Below, in pieces: positions 17,767 through 26,103 of a stretch of 64,000 bases of DNA. The position numbers were made by a program, and so were the translations under genes. Origin of the DNA: Clostridiaceae bacterium UBA6110. Lineage in GTDB: Bacteria; Bacillota; Clostridia; Clostridiales; Clostridiaceae. The notes under the pieces were generated by a model. That model was not told the origin of the DNA. It saw only the letters and a program-made list of their open reading frames with translations, and did not search any database. Where the stretch lies: contig DIWI01000088.1 of NCBI GenBank assembly GCA_002428415.1, forward strand, positions 11,649 through 75,648, in the 5' to 3' direction. The number at the start of each line of letters is the position of its first letter. Position 1 is the first letter of the stretch.

Positions 17767-18570
17767 ATGGGTAAATACAGCGGAAAGCTCCTGCTTAGCG
17801 ACCTCGATGGCACTCTGCTGGATAATGGCGGAATTGTGTCTGAGGATAACAAGATTGCAATAAGGGAGTTTACAGAAAATGGGGGTCTCTTCGGAGTAGC
17901 TACCGGGAGAAGCCATCAGAATTTCAGAAAATTCATGGATGGTGTTGAAATCAACGCACCATGCATACTATACAACGGGTGTGCCCTATACGACAGCGGG
18001 AAGGACTTGTTCCTGGATGCAGTCTATCTGCCTGTGCAAAGGCTCAGGGGATGGGTGGAATATTGTCTTCGCTTCCATCCTGAGGTTATGATGCACATAT
18101 ATACCCCTGAATCCTGCCATATCGTATCTTCAGAAGAAAAGGGAAATCCGGGTATATTTTCTGACCATCAGCCAGCTCTGTATTCAGGCTTCGAGGAAGT
18201 CCTGAACAAACAATGGCTTAAGATACTTGCCTATGGAAAACCAGATGAGCTTAAGGAAATTGAAAAAAAGCTGATTGAAATGGAAATCCAGGATGAAGTT
18301 CATCATGTGTATTCATCGGATATATATCTTGAGATACTACCTCCAACAGCTACGAAAGGATTCATGCTTGAAAGGCTCAGGGATATTCTGGGTTCAGGGG
18401 TAAGGATATTTGCTGTAGGGGATTACATGAACGACCTTGAGATGATTGCTTCTGCAGATGTTGGAATTGCAATGGGAAATGCAGCGCAAATAATCAAGGA
18501 CACTGCAGATGTTGTGACTGTAACCAATGATGAAAGTGCGATTGCCGAGATCATCAGAAATATTGTGTAA
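17767..18570 (+). CDS. Cof-type HAD-IIB phosphatase
   Basis: A 267-residue HAD phosphatase: nucleophile motif LLSDLDGTLLD at about residue 10, a IIB-type cap, and the C-terminal VGDYMNDLEMI metal-binding motif near 220. Cof-type enzymes dephosphorylate sugar phosphates and related metabolites; the substrate cannot be read from the sequence. It lies 13 bases after the response regulator, so it may be co-transcribed; a sugar-phosphate link to the nearby importer is possible but only an inference. Confidence 0.9.
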   Translation: MGKYSGKLLLSDLDGTLLDNGGIVSEDNKIAIREFTENGGLFGVATGRSHQNFRKFMDGVEINAPCILYNGCALYDSGKDLFLDAVYLPVQRLRGWVEYCLRFHPEVMMHIYTPESCHIVSSEEKGNPGIFSDHQPALYSGFEEVLNKQWLKILAYGKPDELKEIEKKLIEMEIQDEVHHVYSSDIYLEILPPTATKGFMLERLRDILGSGVRIFAVGDYMNDLEMIASADVGIAMGNAAQIIKDTADVVTVTNDESAIAEIIRNIV

Positions 18571-18614
18571 AAAACAGCCCGTCCATTGCTCGATTTGAGC
18601 GTTGGACGGGCTGT
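18571..18614 (-). terminator. terminator shared by converging genes
   Basis: ACAGCCCGTCCA (18574-18585) pairs perfectly with TGGACGGGCTGT (18603-18614); GCTC / GAGC extend the stem inside. On the minus strand it is followed by a run of T, so it terminates the nitroreductase operon best; it can also stop plus-strand transcripts. Confidence 0.88.
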
Positions 18615-18629
18615 GGCATTGTACTTAGC

Positions 18630-19439
18630 TTACCTTATATCAAGCTCAAGCTCCTTCTTTAGCGGAAGTCTGTCAGGGTTCTTTAAGGCAGGATATCCGA
18701 AAAGGGTGGCTCCGCCTACCCATTCGTCATCGCCTATCCCAAGGAGCTTACGCATCTCCTTGTTCTTCCTCAGAGCCCTTGTTATGAAGCCAGCCCAGCA
18801 GGTGCCGATTCCCATGGAATGAGCTGAAAGCTCGAAATAGGAAAGTGCGATCGCTGCATCCTCAGGCCACTCATGTGCGGATGGAACCACAGCTGCAACA
18901 AGCATCGGGGCACCTCTGAATACCGGATCCAGTCCGGACCTTATCTGGTCCTCCTGAACCGCATATCTCTTGTCGGTGATCATGGAGGAGTCTGTCTTCA
19001 GATTCTCTTCATACAGCCTTTTGAGCTCGTCCATGGTCTCCTTCTTCTGAACGACAATCCATCTTACAGGCTGTTTATTTGATGCGGAAGGGGCATATCT
19101 GGTCATATCCATGAGTCTCATCAGGACTTGAGATTCAACGCTGTCACTTTTAAAGCTTCTTGTGCTTCTCCTAGTGCAGATAAGCCTCCTTGCTTCATCC
19201 TGCGAAGGAAAATCTGAAGCTGAAAGGTCCTCGGCTTCCTCCCATCTGTAGAAGGAAAGGTTCGCAGCCTCGAACCTGCAGTTGATTACACAGTGGCCGC
19301 AGCGTATGCAATACCATTCGTCTTCCTCTGTTACCACTGGATAGCCATCCTCACCAGGCTTTACGATATATCTTGGGCAGGCCTTCATGCAGTCGCCGCA
19401 AAGCGTGCACTTGTCCCTGTCAGCTTCAAAAAGCATCAT
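18630..19439 (-). CDS. nitroreductase family protein with N-terminal 4Fe-4S ferredoxin domain
   Basis: A 269-residue fusion. Residues 1-60 hold two ferredoxin motifs, CTLCGDCMKACP and CIRCGHCVINC, for two [4Fe-4S] clusters; residues 85-260 are an FMN nitroreductase domain (RRSTRSF, MTRYAPSASNKQPVRW, GIGTCWAGF). It would use ferredoxin-type electrons to reduce an unknown substrate. Ten bases separate it from the phosphofructokinase gene on the same strand, so they form an operon. AAGGA precedes the ATGATG start. Confidence 0.9.
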   Translation of the reverse strand: MMLFEADRDKCTLCGDCMKACPRYIVKPGEDGYPVVTEEDEWYCIRCGHCVINCRFEAANLSFYRWEEAEDLSASDFPSQDEARRLICTRRSTRSFKSDSVESQVLMRLMDMTRYAPSASNKQPVRWIVVQKKETMDELKRLYEENLKTDSSMITDKRYAVQEDQIRSGLDPVFRGAPMLVAAVVPSAHEWPEDAAIALSYFELSAHSMGIGTCWAGFITRALRKNKEMRKLLGIGDDEWVGGATLFGYPALKNPDRLPLKKELELDIR

Positions 19440-19449
19440 GTCACCATCC

Positions 19450-20664
19450 TTATTTGATCAGCAGCTTATCCGCTCTTGGTGCCCTGAGCATGCTTGCAGA
19501 AGGCATTCCTGTACCAAGAAGGGGAGTCAGGTAGTACTTGAACTCATTTGTCACATTGTTGCCCCTTGCATTGATGAATTCAGGAGGCATGAGCTTTGTA
19601 AGCCCGGCTACATCCTTGAGCTTTGACAGCTTGTAGTCTACTGAGTAGAATCCTGTCCTGTGTATAGTTATGGAGCCGTCTATGTTGTGCCATATTGCGA
19701 ACTGGGCAGCCTTCTCTCCGACTTCTCTTGCCTCTCTCTGGTCAACATCAGAGACACAGCCGAGGAAAGACCTCTGCAGGTATCCGAATGTGTCGGACCT
19801 TACCCTCTTTATCCCCAGGTTGTCCTTTACGAGCTTTGATAGAAGGTCTCCCAGCGCTCCGGTTCCTGACAGCTGCAGGTTGCCATGGGAATCGCGTTCC
19901 TTTTCTTCAAGCTTTGTTATGATCGGTACTCCAAATTCATCCTGGATGCCTTCTGAGACTGCAATAACGCATCTTCCGTACTTGTCGTAAATAGACTTGA
20001 CGTCAGCAAGGAATTCCTCAGTCTTGAAGGCTCTTTCTGGCAGGTATATGAGGTGAGGACCGTCGTCGGGATATTTCTGCGCGATTGAAGCAGCAGCAGT
20101 AAGGAAGCCTGCGTTCCTGCCCATGACTACACCGATATGTACTCCCGGAAGTGCCCTGTTGTCCAGGTTTATGCCTATGAAGGCCTGCGCCACGAACTTT
20201 GCTGCAGAAGGATATCCCGGAGTATGGTCGTTGATGACCAGGTCATTGTCTATGGTCTTAGGTATGTGAATGGCCCTGAACTCGTAGTTGGACCTCTCAG
20301 CCTGCTCGTTTACTATCCTTACAGTATCTGCAGAATCATTTCCGCCGATATAGAAGAAGTACCTTACGTCATGTGCCTTGAACACCTTGAATATTTCCTG
20401 GCAGTAAGCCTCATCGGGCTTGTCCCTTGTTGAGAACAGGGCAGATGATGGAGTCACGGCGACCCTTTCAAGGTTGTGTGTGGTTTCCTGTGTAAGGTCA
20501 AGGAAGTCCTCGTTGACTATTCCCTTGACTCCGTTGACCGCTCCATACACCTTGGTTATCTGCTGGAACTTCCTTGATTCGAGAACAACTCCAACCAGGG
20601 ACTGGTTGATTACGGCCGTAGGTCCGCCGCCTTGTGCAACTACTACTTTTCCTTCAAGCTTCAT
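19450..20664 (-). CDS. diphosphate-dependent 6-phosphofructokinase
   Basis: A 404-residue phosphofructokinase. The N-terminal AQGGGPTAVINQS, the IGGNDSADT motif where ATP enzymes have GGDG, the Lys in PKTIDND, and GRNAGFLT are hallmarks of the PPi-using group. It phosphorylates fructose 6-phosphate reversibly with pyrophosphate and saves ATP in fermentation. ATG 20664 is preferred because CGAGGAG lies about 9 bases ahead; a GTG at 20673 is too close to it. A cre-like palindrome lies 35 bases upstream. Confidence 0.9.
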   Translation of the reverse strand: MKLEGKVVVAQGGGPTAVINQSLVGVVLESRKFQQITKVYGAVNGVKGIVNEDFLDLTQETTHNLERVAVTPSSALFSTRDKPDEAYCQEIFKVFKAHDVRYFFYIGGNDSADTVRIVNEQAERSNYEFRAIHIPKTIDNDLVINDHTPGYPSAAKFVAQAFIGINLDNRALPGVHIGVVMGRNAGFLTAAASIAQKYPDDGPHLIYLPERAFKTEEFLADVKSIYDKYGRCVIAVSEGIQDEFGVPIITKLEEKERDSHGNLQLSGTGALGDLLSKLVKDNLGIKRVRSDTFGYLQRSFLGCVSDVDQREAREVGEKAAQFAIWHNIDGSITIHRTGFYSVDYKLSKLKDVAGLTKLMPPEFINARGNNVTNEFKYYLTPLLGTGMPSASMLRAPRADKLLIK

Positions 20665-20698
20665 GTCAATCACTCCTCGAATGTTTCTTTCGTGCTAT

Positions 20699-20712
20699 TC
20701 TAAACGTTTACC
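20699..20712 (-). promoter_or_regulatory. cre-like palindrome ahead of phosphofructokinase
   Basis: On the minus strand GGTAAACGTTTAGA matches 12 of 14 positions of the catabolite-responsive element TGWAANCGNTNWCA. Position just upstream of a glycolytic gene fits CcpA activation. No CcpA gene lies in the window. Confidence 0.5.
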
Positions 20713-20770
20713 ATTTTGAATAAATGATACCACAATTCCATTGAAATCAAAACATCCGTAAAGCTGGAAA

Positions 20771-20805
20771 TGTTGGAAATGCTCAATTTTCGAGCATTTC
20801 CAACA
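20771..20805 (-). repeat. 14-bp perfect hairpin across the racemase stop codon
   Basis: TGTTGGAAATGCTC (20771-20784) and GAGCATTTCCAACA (20792-20805) pair perfectly with a seven-base loop. The stop codon of the racemase gene (20783-20785) lies inside it, so the last codons form one arm. There is no T run on either side. Confidence 0.75.
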
Positions 20806-21421
20806 TCATAAGCGCAGGATCTATGACCTTTATAGGACTTTTTTTCACCAAAGCATCCCTGAACCAGGAGAAATGGGTGCAGCCCAGGACAATCGCTTCA
20901 CATCCTGCGGTACTGAAGAATCCCATAAGTCCCTCAAGATCATATGCATCAACTATTTTCTCAGGGTCCATTCCTGACTCCACCGCATCGACTAGCTCCA
21001 GAGTACCTAATCCGGTGACTCTTGTATCGCTTTTACCGGACTGGAGTGCTCTTTCGATGCCGCAGGCGCTCTGGCTGTTTGCGGCGATGACCGCAAGGCT
21101 TCTGTAGCTCTTTCCAAGCTCCCTGTACACCATCAGAGGGGTGATCATCCTGACACCTTTCTTGTTACCTATATCCTCCATATCTACTGCCGCTGAAATG
21201 GAATTGCAGTATACGAAAACCGTGTCCATTCCCTGAGCCTTTATCTCATCTACCTTATCTTCTATGATCTCCCGGAGCCTTTCAGGATAAAGGACCTGAA
21301 GTATGCTTTGCTCTTCAGGCGTATCTGAAATCGGAAAAGGCTCCGCCTCATATCCGTGTACCTCAAGTAGGCTTTTTCCCATTTCCGTATCCACTGGAGT
21401 ACCTGCTATCACTGCAATCAT
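20783..21421 (-). CDS. aspartate/glutamate racemase family protein
   Basis: A protein of about 212 residues with the two catalytic cysteines of the Asp/Glu racemase fold: VFVYCNSIS near residue 74 and AIVLGCTHFSW near 180. It begins MIAVIAGTPVDTEMG. The true substrate is uncertain; the family includes aspartate, glutamate and hydantoin racemases. I place the start at 21421, where GGGAAG lies 8-9 bases ahead; an in-frame ATG at 21436 adds five residues but lacks a ribosome site. It is a single gene, with a hairpin over its stop codon. Confidence 0.82.
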   Translation of the reverse strand: MIAVIAGTPVDTEMGKSLLEVHGYEAEPFPISDTPEEQSILQVLYPERLREIIEDKVDEIKAQGMDTVFVYCNSISAAVDMEDIGNKKGVRMITPLMVYRELGKSYRSLAVIAANSQSACGIERALQSGKSDTRVTGLGTLELVDAVESGMDPEKIVDAYDLEGLMGFFSTAGCEAIVLGCTHFSWFRDALVKKSPIKVIDPALMMLEMLEN

Positions 21422-21562
21422 TTGACCACTTCCCATCTGATAATATCTACCATTTTATCCTTTAAGGCGGATAAGGTACAGCCTTAAATCCATCTCATCG
21501 TTTACAAATTGCGTGCGAAGTGCAAAAAAATGCTTCTATACTGATACTTAGGTAACACAGAG

Positions 21563-21602
21563 AAAGGAGTGCGCGTTGAAAAAAACGCGCGGCATGAGAT
21601 GA
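21563..21602 (+). promoter_or_regulatory. leader with 8-codon mini-ORF and hairpin that decides the NYN-gene start
   Basis: AAAGGAG (21563-21569) is followed 6 bases later by a mini-ORF TTG...TGA (21576-21602, eight codons, Met-Lys-Lys-Thr-Arg-Gly-Met-Arg) whose stop overlaps ATG 21599 as ATGA. GCGCGTT / AACGCGC inside it can fold into a hairpin that would put AAAGGAG about 9 bases from ATG 21599. Either coupling or folding could drive translation of the next gene. Confidence 0.5.
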
Positions 21603-22495
21603 TTGACGATAGAAAATTCGCAGTACTGATCGACGCTGACAATGTGTCGGCGAAGTACATAAAGTTCATACTAGATGAGATTTCAAACTATGGGGTAGCC
21701 ACATACAAGAGGATATACGGTGACTGGACCAAGCCACAGGTAGCATCCTGGAAGGACGTCCTTCTTGAAAATTCGGTGACTCCTGTCCAGCAGTATGGGT
21801 ACACCGTCGGCAAGAACGCGACGGACTCTGCCATGATAATAGACGCTATGGACATACTATACTCGGGCAATGTCGACGGCTACTGCATCGTGTCCTCGGA
21901 CAGCGACTTCACAAAGCTATCCGCAAGGCTCAGGGAATCAGGCATGATGGTAGTAGGGATGGGAGAAAAGAAAACACCCAAGCCATTCATAGCTGCCTGC
22001 AACCAGTTCAAGTATCTTGATGTTCTGGCTGAATCAGAAAAGAAAGCTCTTGAAGAGGGATCCAATCAGGATTCGAAATTAAAGCCTGTTGAAGGAAAAC
22101 CGGATACCAAGGTCGCTTCAAACGGCACAAAGCCTCAGGAACAGACAGAGCCTGGCAAGTACATGACTGACATCAACGTCATAAAGGCAGCGATCATAAG
22201 GATGATGAACGAGGTCGATGCAGAGGACCAGAGCATGAACATGGGTGAAATCGGAAACCGGCTGGTCAAAAGATATCCGGATTTTGACGTGAGGAACTAC
22301 GGGGACACCAAGCTGTCAAAGTTCCTGAAGAAGTTCGATTTCCTTGAGATACATCAGAAGGGCAAGGGTACTTCAATGTGGGTATCACTCAAATCCGATA
22401 CTCCGAAGGAGCCTGATGAAATTCCTGAGCCAGTTGTAAAGAAAAAGAGACGTACCTACAAGGCTAAGCGAAGGATCGTAAAGATAGAGGATTAG
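21599..22495 (+). CDS. NYN (PIN-like) domain protein with C-terminal OST-HTH/LOTUS domain
   Basis: A protein of about 298 residues. Residues 1-145 are a NYN/LabA-like PIN nuclease domain: FAVLIDADNVS with the first acidic residues, IYGDWTKPQV, GKNATDSAMIIDAMD and CIVSSDSDFTKL, holding the conserved aspartates of a metal-dependent RNase. A charged linker follows, then a LOTUS-type winged helix (about 190-265) and a Lys/Arg-rich tail. Such proteins are thought to act on RNA. Start ATG 21599 is inferred from the leader; a GTG at 21569 in frame coincides with the ribosome site. Ten bases separate it from the next gene. Confidence 0.85.
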   Translation: MIDDRKFAVLIDADNVSAKYIKFILDEISNYGVATYKRIYGDWTKPQVASWKDVLLENSVTPVQQYGYTVGKNATDSAMIIDAMDILYSGNVDGYCIVSSDSDFTKLSARLRESGMMVVGMGEKKTPKPFIAACNQFKYLDVLAESEKKALEEGSNQDSKLKPVEGKPDTKVASNGTKPQEQTEPGKYMTDINVIKAAIIRMMNEVDAEDQSMNMGEIGNRLVKRYPDFDVRNYGDTKLSKFLKKFDFLEIHQKGKGTSMWVSLKSDTPKEPDEIPEPVVKKKRRTYKAKRRIVKIED

Positions 22496-22504
22496 GAGGG
22501 AAAG

Positions 22505-22843
22505 ATGGAAACCACCATACATGTTTCACTCGGTATTGATGAAGCCATAGAAACACTTGATGATGCCGTGATAAACGGGAGCATAACAGGAGAAAAGCTC
22601 GACCACTACGAGGTCAGGTTCAGCGACCGAAGGGTAGTTGTCATGGTATACGAGAAGCATTTCTACAGGGTCGGGAACAGGCTTACCCTTACCGTGACAA
22701 TCGACGACGCTGCAGGTGCCACTCGGGTACATTATGTTGGCGGTGGCGGTGGAGAAGGCATATTCAAGTTCGACTGGGGTGCTTCCCAAAGCTTCGGAAA
22801 GATAGTGGAGGACTCACTGAGACCATACGAAACCTGGCTATAA
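22505..22843 (+). CDS. small conserved protein, DUF6054-like
   Basis: A 112-residue soluble protein with the stretch VHYVGGGGGEGIFKFDWGA near residue 75, which I associate with the DUF6054 family; function unknown. It has no signal peptide or membrane segment and looks like a beta-rich START- or SRPBCC-like small fold. It follows the NYN gene after 9 bases (AGGAGGG ribosome site), so the two are co-expressed. Confidence 0.75.
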   Translation: METTIHVSLGIDEAIETLDDAVINGSITGEKLDHYEVRFSDRRVVVMVYEKHFYRVGNRLTLTVTIDDAAGATRVHYVGGGGGEGIFKFDWGASQSFGKIVEDSLRPYETWL

Positions 22844-22862
22844 GTTAAAAATCGATTAAAAG

Positions 22863-22894
22863 CCCCCGGAAATCATCTTCCGGGGGTATAGTTT
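22863..22894 (+). terminator. terminator after the NYN operon
   Basis: CCCCCGGAA / TTCCGGGGG, perfect nine-pair stem with loop ATCATC, followed by TATAGTTTT. Confidence 0.85.
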
Positions 22895-22903
22895 TACTAT
22901 GAT

Positions 22904-22945
22904 GTATAATATTTATAAATTATAAGTAAATCGAGGTATAATATT
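22904..22945 (+). promoter_or_regulatory. candidate MarR operator: direct repeat and AT dyad
   Basis: GTATAATATT occurs at 22904-22913 and again at 22936-22945, and 22905-22924 is an imperfect AT-rich dyad. The repeats flank the ribosome site and start of the MarR gene, as expected for autoregulation. No clear -35 was found. Confidence 0.4.
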
Positions 22946-23402
22946 GGAGATTAACGAATTCAAGGCAAAGCTCCTTCAAAGCACGAGAAAGTTAAACGAG
23001 GCCATGGACGGCTGTCTTGATAAGATGGGAAGCTGCGAAGGGCTTACACCCAACCAGGCAAGGATCATCATGATCATTAACCTTGAAGGTTCTGCCAGCA
23101 TGGGCAAGATTTCGGATTCAGCATCCATAGCAGGAGGCAACCTGACTAACATCTGCAAGATTCTTGAAAAGAGAGGACTTGTAGAGAGGGGAAGAGACCC
23201 GGATGATGACAGGAGGGTGCTGATGCATCTTACAGCTAAAGGCCATGAAATAGCCTCCAGGCTAGATACCTGGCTTACGGGACGAATGGAAAAGGGAATG
23301 CCCGAGAATCGTGAGGACCTGATCCTTATGGTAGAAGGTCTTGAAAAGCTCTCGGAAATGATTATTGAAATGACAAAGGAGAAAATTGATGAAAGAGATT
23401 AA
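22944..23402 (+). CDS. MarR family transcriptional regulator
   Basis: A 152-residue winged-helix regulator: GLTPNQARIIMIINLEG, the recognition region SIAGGNLTNICKILEKRGLVER and the wing RDPDDDRRVLMHLT are typical MarR features. TTG start at 22944 with TCGAGG 7 bases ahead. It overlaps the start of the ftsH-like gene, so it likely controls that gene together with itself. Confidence 0.92.
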   Translation: MEINEFKAKLLQSTRKLNEAMDGCLDKMGSCEGLTPNQARIIMIINLEGSASMGKISDSASIAGGNLTNICKILEKRGLVERGRDPDDDRRVLMHLTAKGHEIASRLDTWLTGRMEKGMPENREDLILMVEGLEKLSEMIIEMTKEKIDERD

Positions 23403-25203
23403 ACCGCCAAAAAAATCGCTGATGTTCTACTATAGCATAGTACTTATGATAATGCTGCTGTTCAATACGTTCATTGTTCCTGCAATCATGAATGCTTCAG
23501 TAAGCGAAGTGGATTATGGGACCTTCCTTTCCATGGTAGATTCAGGGTCCGTAAAGACAGTTGAAATTCAGGAAACGAAGATACTTTATAACGCACCAGA
23601 TGCGCAGGGCAAGGATGCCGTGTACATGACAGGAAGGATGGAAGATACAGGCCTTGTAGACAGGCTTTACGCCAAGGGCGTAAGCTTCAGCAAGGTCATT
23701 CCGCAGGAGGCATCACCGATCATGTCATTCCTCCTCACATGGATACTCCCAATTGGATTATTCCTTTACATTGGTCAGAAGCTTTCCGGAAAGCTTAATC
23801 AGGGCGGCATGGGGAATGCAATGTCATTCGGAAAGAGTAACGCCAAGGTATATGTTGAAGCCCAGACGGGCAAGACCTTCGCGGACGTGGCTGGTCAGGA
23901 TGAAGCAAAGGATGCTCTCAGGGAAATCGTTGACTTTCTGCATGATCCCAAAAAATATTCTGATATAGGAGCCATCATACCCAAAGGAGCCCTCCTCGTG
24001 GGGCCTCCGGGAACAGGAAAGACACTGCTGGCAAAGGCTGTGGCAGGAGAATCAAAGGTTCCGTTCTTCTCCATCTCAGGCTCTGAGTTCGTTGAGATGT
24101 TTGTTGGTATGGGTGCAGCAAGGGTCAGGGATTTGTTCAAGCAAGCCCAGGAGAAGGCACCCTGCATAGTCTTCATAGACGAGATAGACACCATAGGAAA
24201 GAAAAGGGATTCCGGCGGAATCGGCGGAAATGACGAGAGGGAGCAGACACTGAATCAGCTATTATCGGAGATGGATGGATTCTCAGCCGACAAGGGAGTT
24301 GTCATACTGGCTGCGACCAACAGGCCTGAGACCTTGGACAAGGCGCTGCTTAGACCCGGTAGGTTCGACAGGAGGATTCCGGTTGAGCTTCCAGACCTTG
24401 CAGGAAGAGAAGCTATACTGAAGGTACATGCGAAAAAGATAAAGCTCGATGCCGGAGTTGACTTCAATGTGATCGCAAGAGCTACATCCGGAGCCTCCGG
24501 AGCAGACCTTGCCAATATAATAAACGAAGGTGCCCTTAGAGCTGTAAAGCTTGGCAGGAAGACTGTCATACAGGAGGACCTTGAGGAGTCTGTTGAGGTT
24601 GTAATAGCAGGCTATCAGAGAAAGAATGCTGTAATAAGCATGAAGGACAAACTGACAATATCCTATCATGAGATTGGACATGCTCTGGTCGCAGCTATGC
24701 AGAAGGATTCAGCTCCGGTCCACAAGATAACCATAATACCAAGGACATCAGGAGCTCTTGGCTACACCATGCAGATTGACGAAGTGGAGAAGGTACTTCT
24801 GACCAAGGAACAGGCTCTCGACAAGATCACAACCTACATGGGAGGACGTGCAGCTGAAGAGCTTATCTTCGGAACAGTCACTTCAGGTGCTTCGAACGAC
24901 ATAGAGATGGCAACAAAGATTGCAAGGGCAATGGTCACAAGGTACGGAATGAGCGAGAATTTCGACATGATGGCGCTTGAGACTGTGGTAAACCCTTACC
25001 TCGGAGGTGACACTCAGCTTATGGTTTCAGCTGACACTGCAGCCAAAGTGGACCAGGAGATCCTTGCGATAATCAAAGCATGCCACATAAAGGCGACAGA
25101 CATACTTGAAGCTAACAAGCAGAAGCTCCATGACCTTACAAAGTTCCTTCTTGAGAAGGAGACAATAACAGGAGAGGAGTTCATGGAATTGCTTGCGGCA
25201 TAA
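23389..25203 (+). CDS. ftsH: ATP-dependent zinc metalloprotease FtsH
   Basis: A 604-residue membrane AAA+ protease: two transmembrane segments (about 12-35 and 105-127) around an external domain, Walker A GPPGTGKT (about 205), Walker B IVFIDEID, second region of homology ATNRPETLDKALLRPGRFDRRI, and zinc site HEIGH (about 427) with an acidic third ligand downstream. It degrades unneeded membrane and soluble proteins. Unlike the usual ftsH neighbourhood (tilS-hpt), it is paired with a MarR regulator and overlaps it by 14 bases. ATG 23389 has AAAGGAG 7 bases ahead. Confidence 0.95.
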   Translation: MKEIKPPKKSLMFYYSIVLMIMLLFNTFIVPAIMNASVSEVDYGTFLSMVDSGSVKTVEIQETKILYNAPDAQGKDAVYMTGRMEDTGLVDRLYAKGVSFSKVIPQEASPIMSFLLTWILPIGLFLYIGQKLSGKLNQGGMGNAMSFGKSNAKVYVEAQTGKTFADVAGQDEAKDALREIVDFLHDPKKYSDIGAIIPKGALLVGPPGTGKTLLAKAVAGESKVPFFSISGSEFVEMFVGMGAARVRDLFKQAQEKAPCIVFIDEIDTIGKKRDSGGIGGNDEREQTLNQLLSEMDGFSADKGVVILAATNRPETLDKALLRPGRFDRRIPVELPDLAGREAILKVHAKKIKLDAGVDFNVIARATSGASGADLANIINEGALRAVKLGRKTVIQEDLEESVEVVIAGYQRKNAVISMKDKLTISYHEIGHALVAAMQKDSAPVHKITIIPRTSGALGYTMQIDEVEKVLLTKEQALDKITTYMGGRAAEELIFGTVTSGASNDIEMATKIARAMVTRYGMSENFDMMALETVVNPYLGGDTQLMVSADTAAKVDQEILAIIKACHIKATDILEANKQKLHDLTKFLLEKETITGEEFMELLAA

Positions 25204-25275
25204 TCAGAAGTCAGTTTGGATGCATTTCGAATACATTTTTAGTGTATATAAACAATCCTGAAAACGCATTGCGAA

Positions 25276-25308
25276 GTTTCAGACAATATAAATCAATCCG
25301 CCTGAAAC
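25276..25308. repeat. hairpin in the ftsH downstream region
   Basis: GTTTCAG / CTGAAAC, seven pairs with a long loop. The gap from 25204 to 25561 otherwise holds the terminator and promoter listed below and no credible gene. Confidence 0.5.
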
Positions 25309-25361
25309 CTAGAGATGAACATTCTGTGATTTTCCATCTTTTATACATTTAGCATCAATAT

Positions 25362-25405
25362 ATACCCTGAAGTTTTCTGATATGAAAACTTCGGGGTATT
25401 ATTTG
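25362..25405 (+). terminator. strong hairpin terminator after ftsH
   Basis: ATACCCTGAAGTTTTC (25362-25377) pairs with GAAAACTTCGGGGTAT (25384-25399), 16 pairs with one G-T, loop TGATAT, then T-rich sequence. It lies 158 bases after ftsH and ahead of the next promoter. Confidence 0.8.
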
Positions 25406-25476
25406 TTTAATTGGCAAAAATATGACATTGAACTGATTCATAGAGCGTGTTAGATATAAATAAAATAGTCGTAAAA

Positions 25477-25529
25477 TGTAAACGATTATGGTCATACCAT
25501 TGACAATTGAGTTCATAAATAGTTAAAAT
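25477..25529 (+). promoter_or_regulatory. promoter with upstream cre-like site for the diiron protein-cstA genes
   Basis: TTGACA (25500-25505) and TAAAAT (25524-25529) with an 18-base spacer. TGTAAACGATTATG at 25477-25490, directly upstream of the -35, matches 12 of 14 cre positions, a place from which CcpA could act. Carbon-source control of cstA would make sense. Confidence 0.6.
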
Positions 25530-25561
25530 AATATTAAGAAGTTTTGAAAGGAGGGGTAATA

Positions 25562-26056
25562 ATGTCTGTCAAATGGAACGGTACCAAACTCGTTAAGCTT
25601 ATTGCTGACAATGAGATCAAGGTGGCGGAACTTTACAGGACTATGGCTAAGGAGGTAAACAAGGGAATTGGTGTACAGTTCTTCGAAAATCTTGCAAAAG
25701 ATGAAGAGAGGCACAACATGATCTACGTTGCCCTGCTCGGCAAAGTCCCTGATGTTGGCGACGTGGAACTGGATGAGGATGATGCAAGGTACTTGGATTT
25801 ATTGATCGATAATAATTTTCTCAACGATTCTGAAGCGGTTGTTGCCAAAGCAAGGGCACTTTTTGACAAGAGTCAGGTCTTTGACATCGCCGAGAGGGTA
25901 GAGACAGATTCTGTGATGTTCGTTACAGAGCTTGCCAGAGTCTATCCGGACCTTGCCAAAGGGGATCTGGAAACTATCCTTAAGGAAGAAAAGAAGCACC
26001 TTAGAACCATCCTGGAAAAAAAGACAGACAGGTCAATTTTCCGTATCGGTATGTGA
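25562..26056 (+). CDS. ferritin-like/rubrerythrin-like diiron protein
   Basis: A 164-residue four-helix protein with ferritin-like metal motifs: a Glu in KVAELYRTM, ExxH in DEERHNMIY (about 43-51), a later Glu in DIAERVETDS, and ExxH in EEKKHLRTI (about 144-152). No rubredoxin domain is present. Probably a peroxide- or oxygen-handling or iron-binding protein. AGGAGGGG lies ahead of ATG 25562. It is 47 bases ahead of cstA on the same strand and shares the promoter. Confidence 0.8.
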   Translation: MSVKWNGTKLVKLIADNEIKVAELYRTMAKEVNKGIGVQFFENLAKDEERHNMIYVALLGKVPDVGDVELDEDDARYLDLLIDNNFLNDSEAVVAKARALFDKSQVFDIAERVETDSVMFVTELARVYPDLAKGDLETILKEEKKHLRTILEKKTDRSIFRIGM

Positions 26057-26103
26057 CAAAGGGTCACAAGCACTATTCTTAATAATTCATAAGGGGGATT
26101 ATT

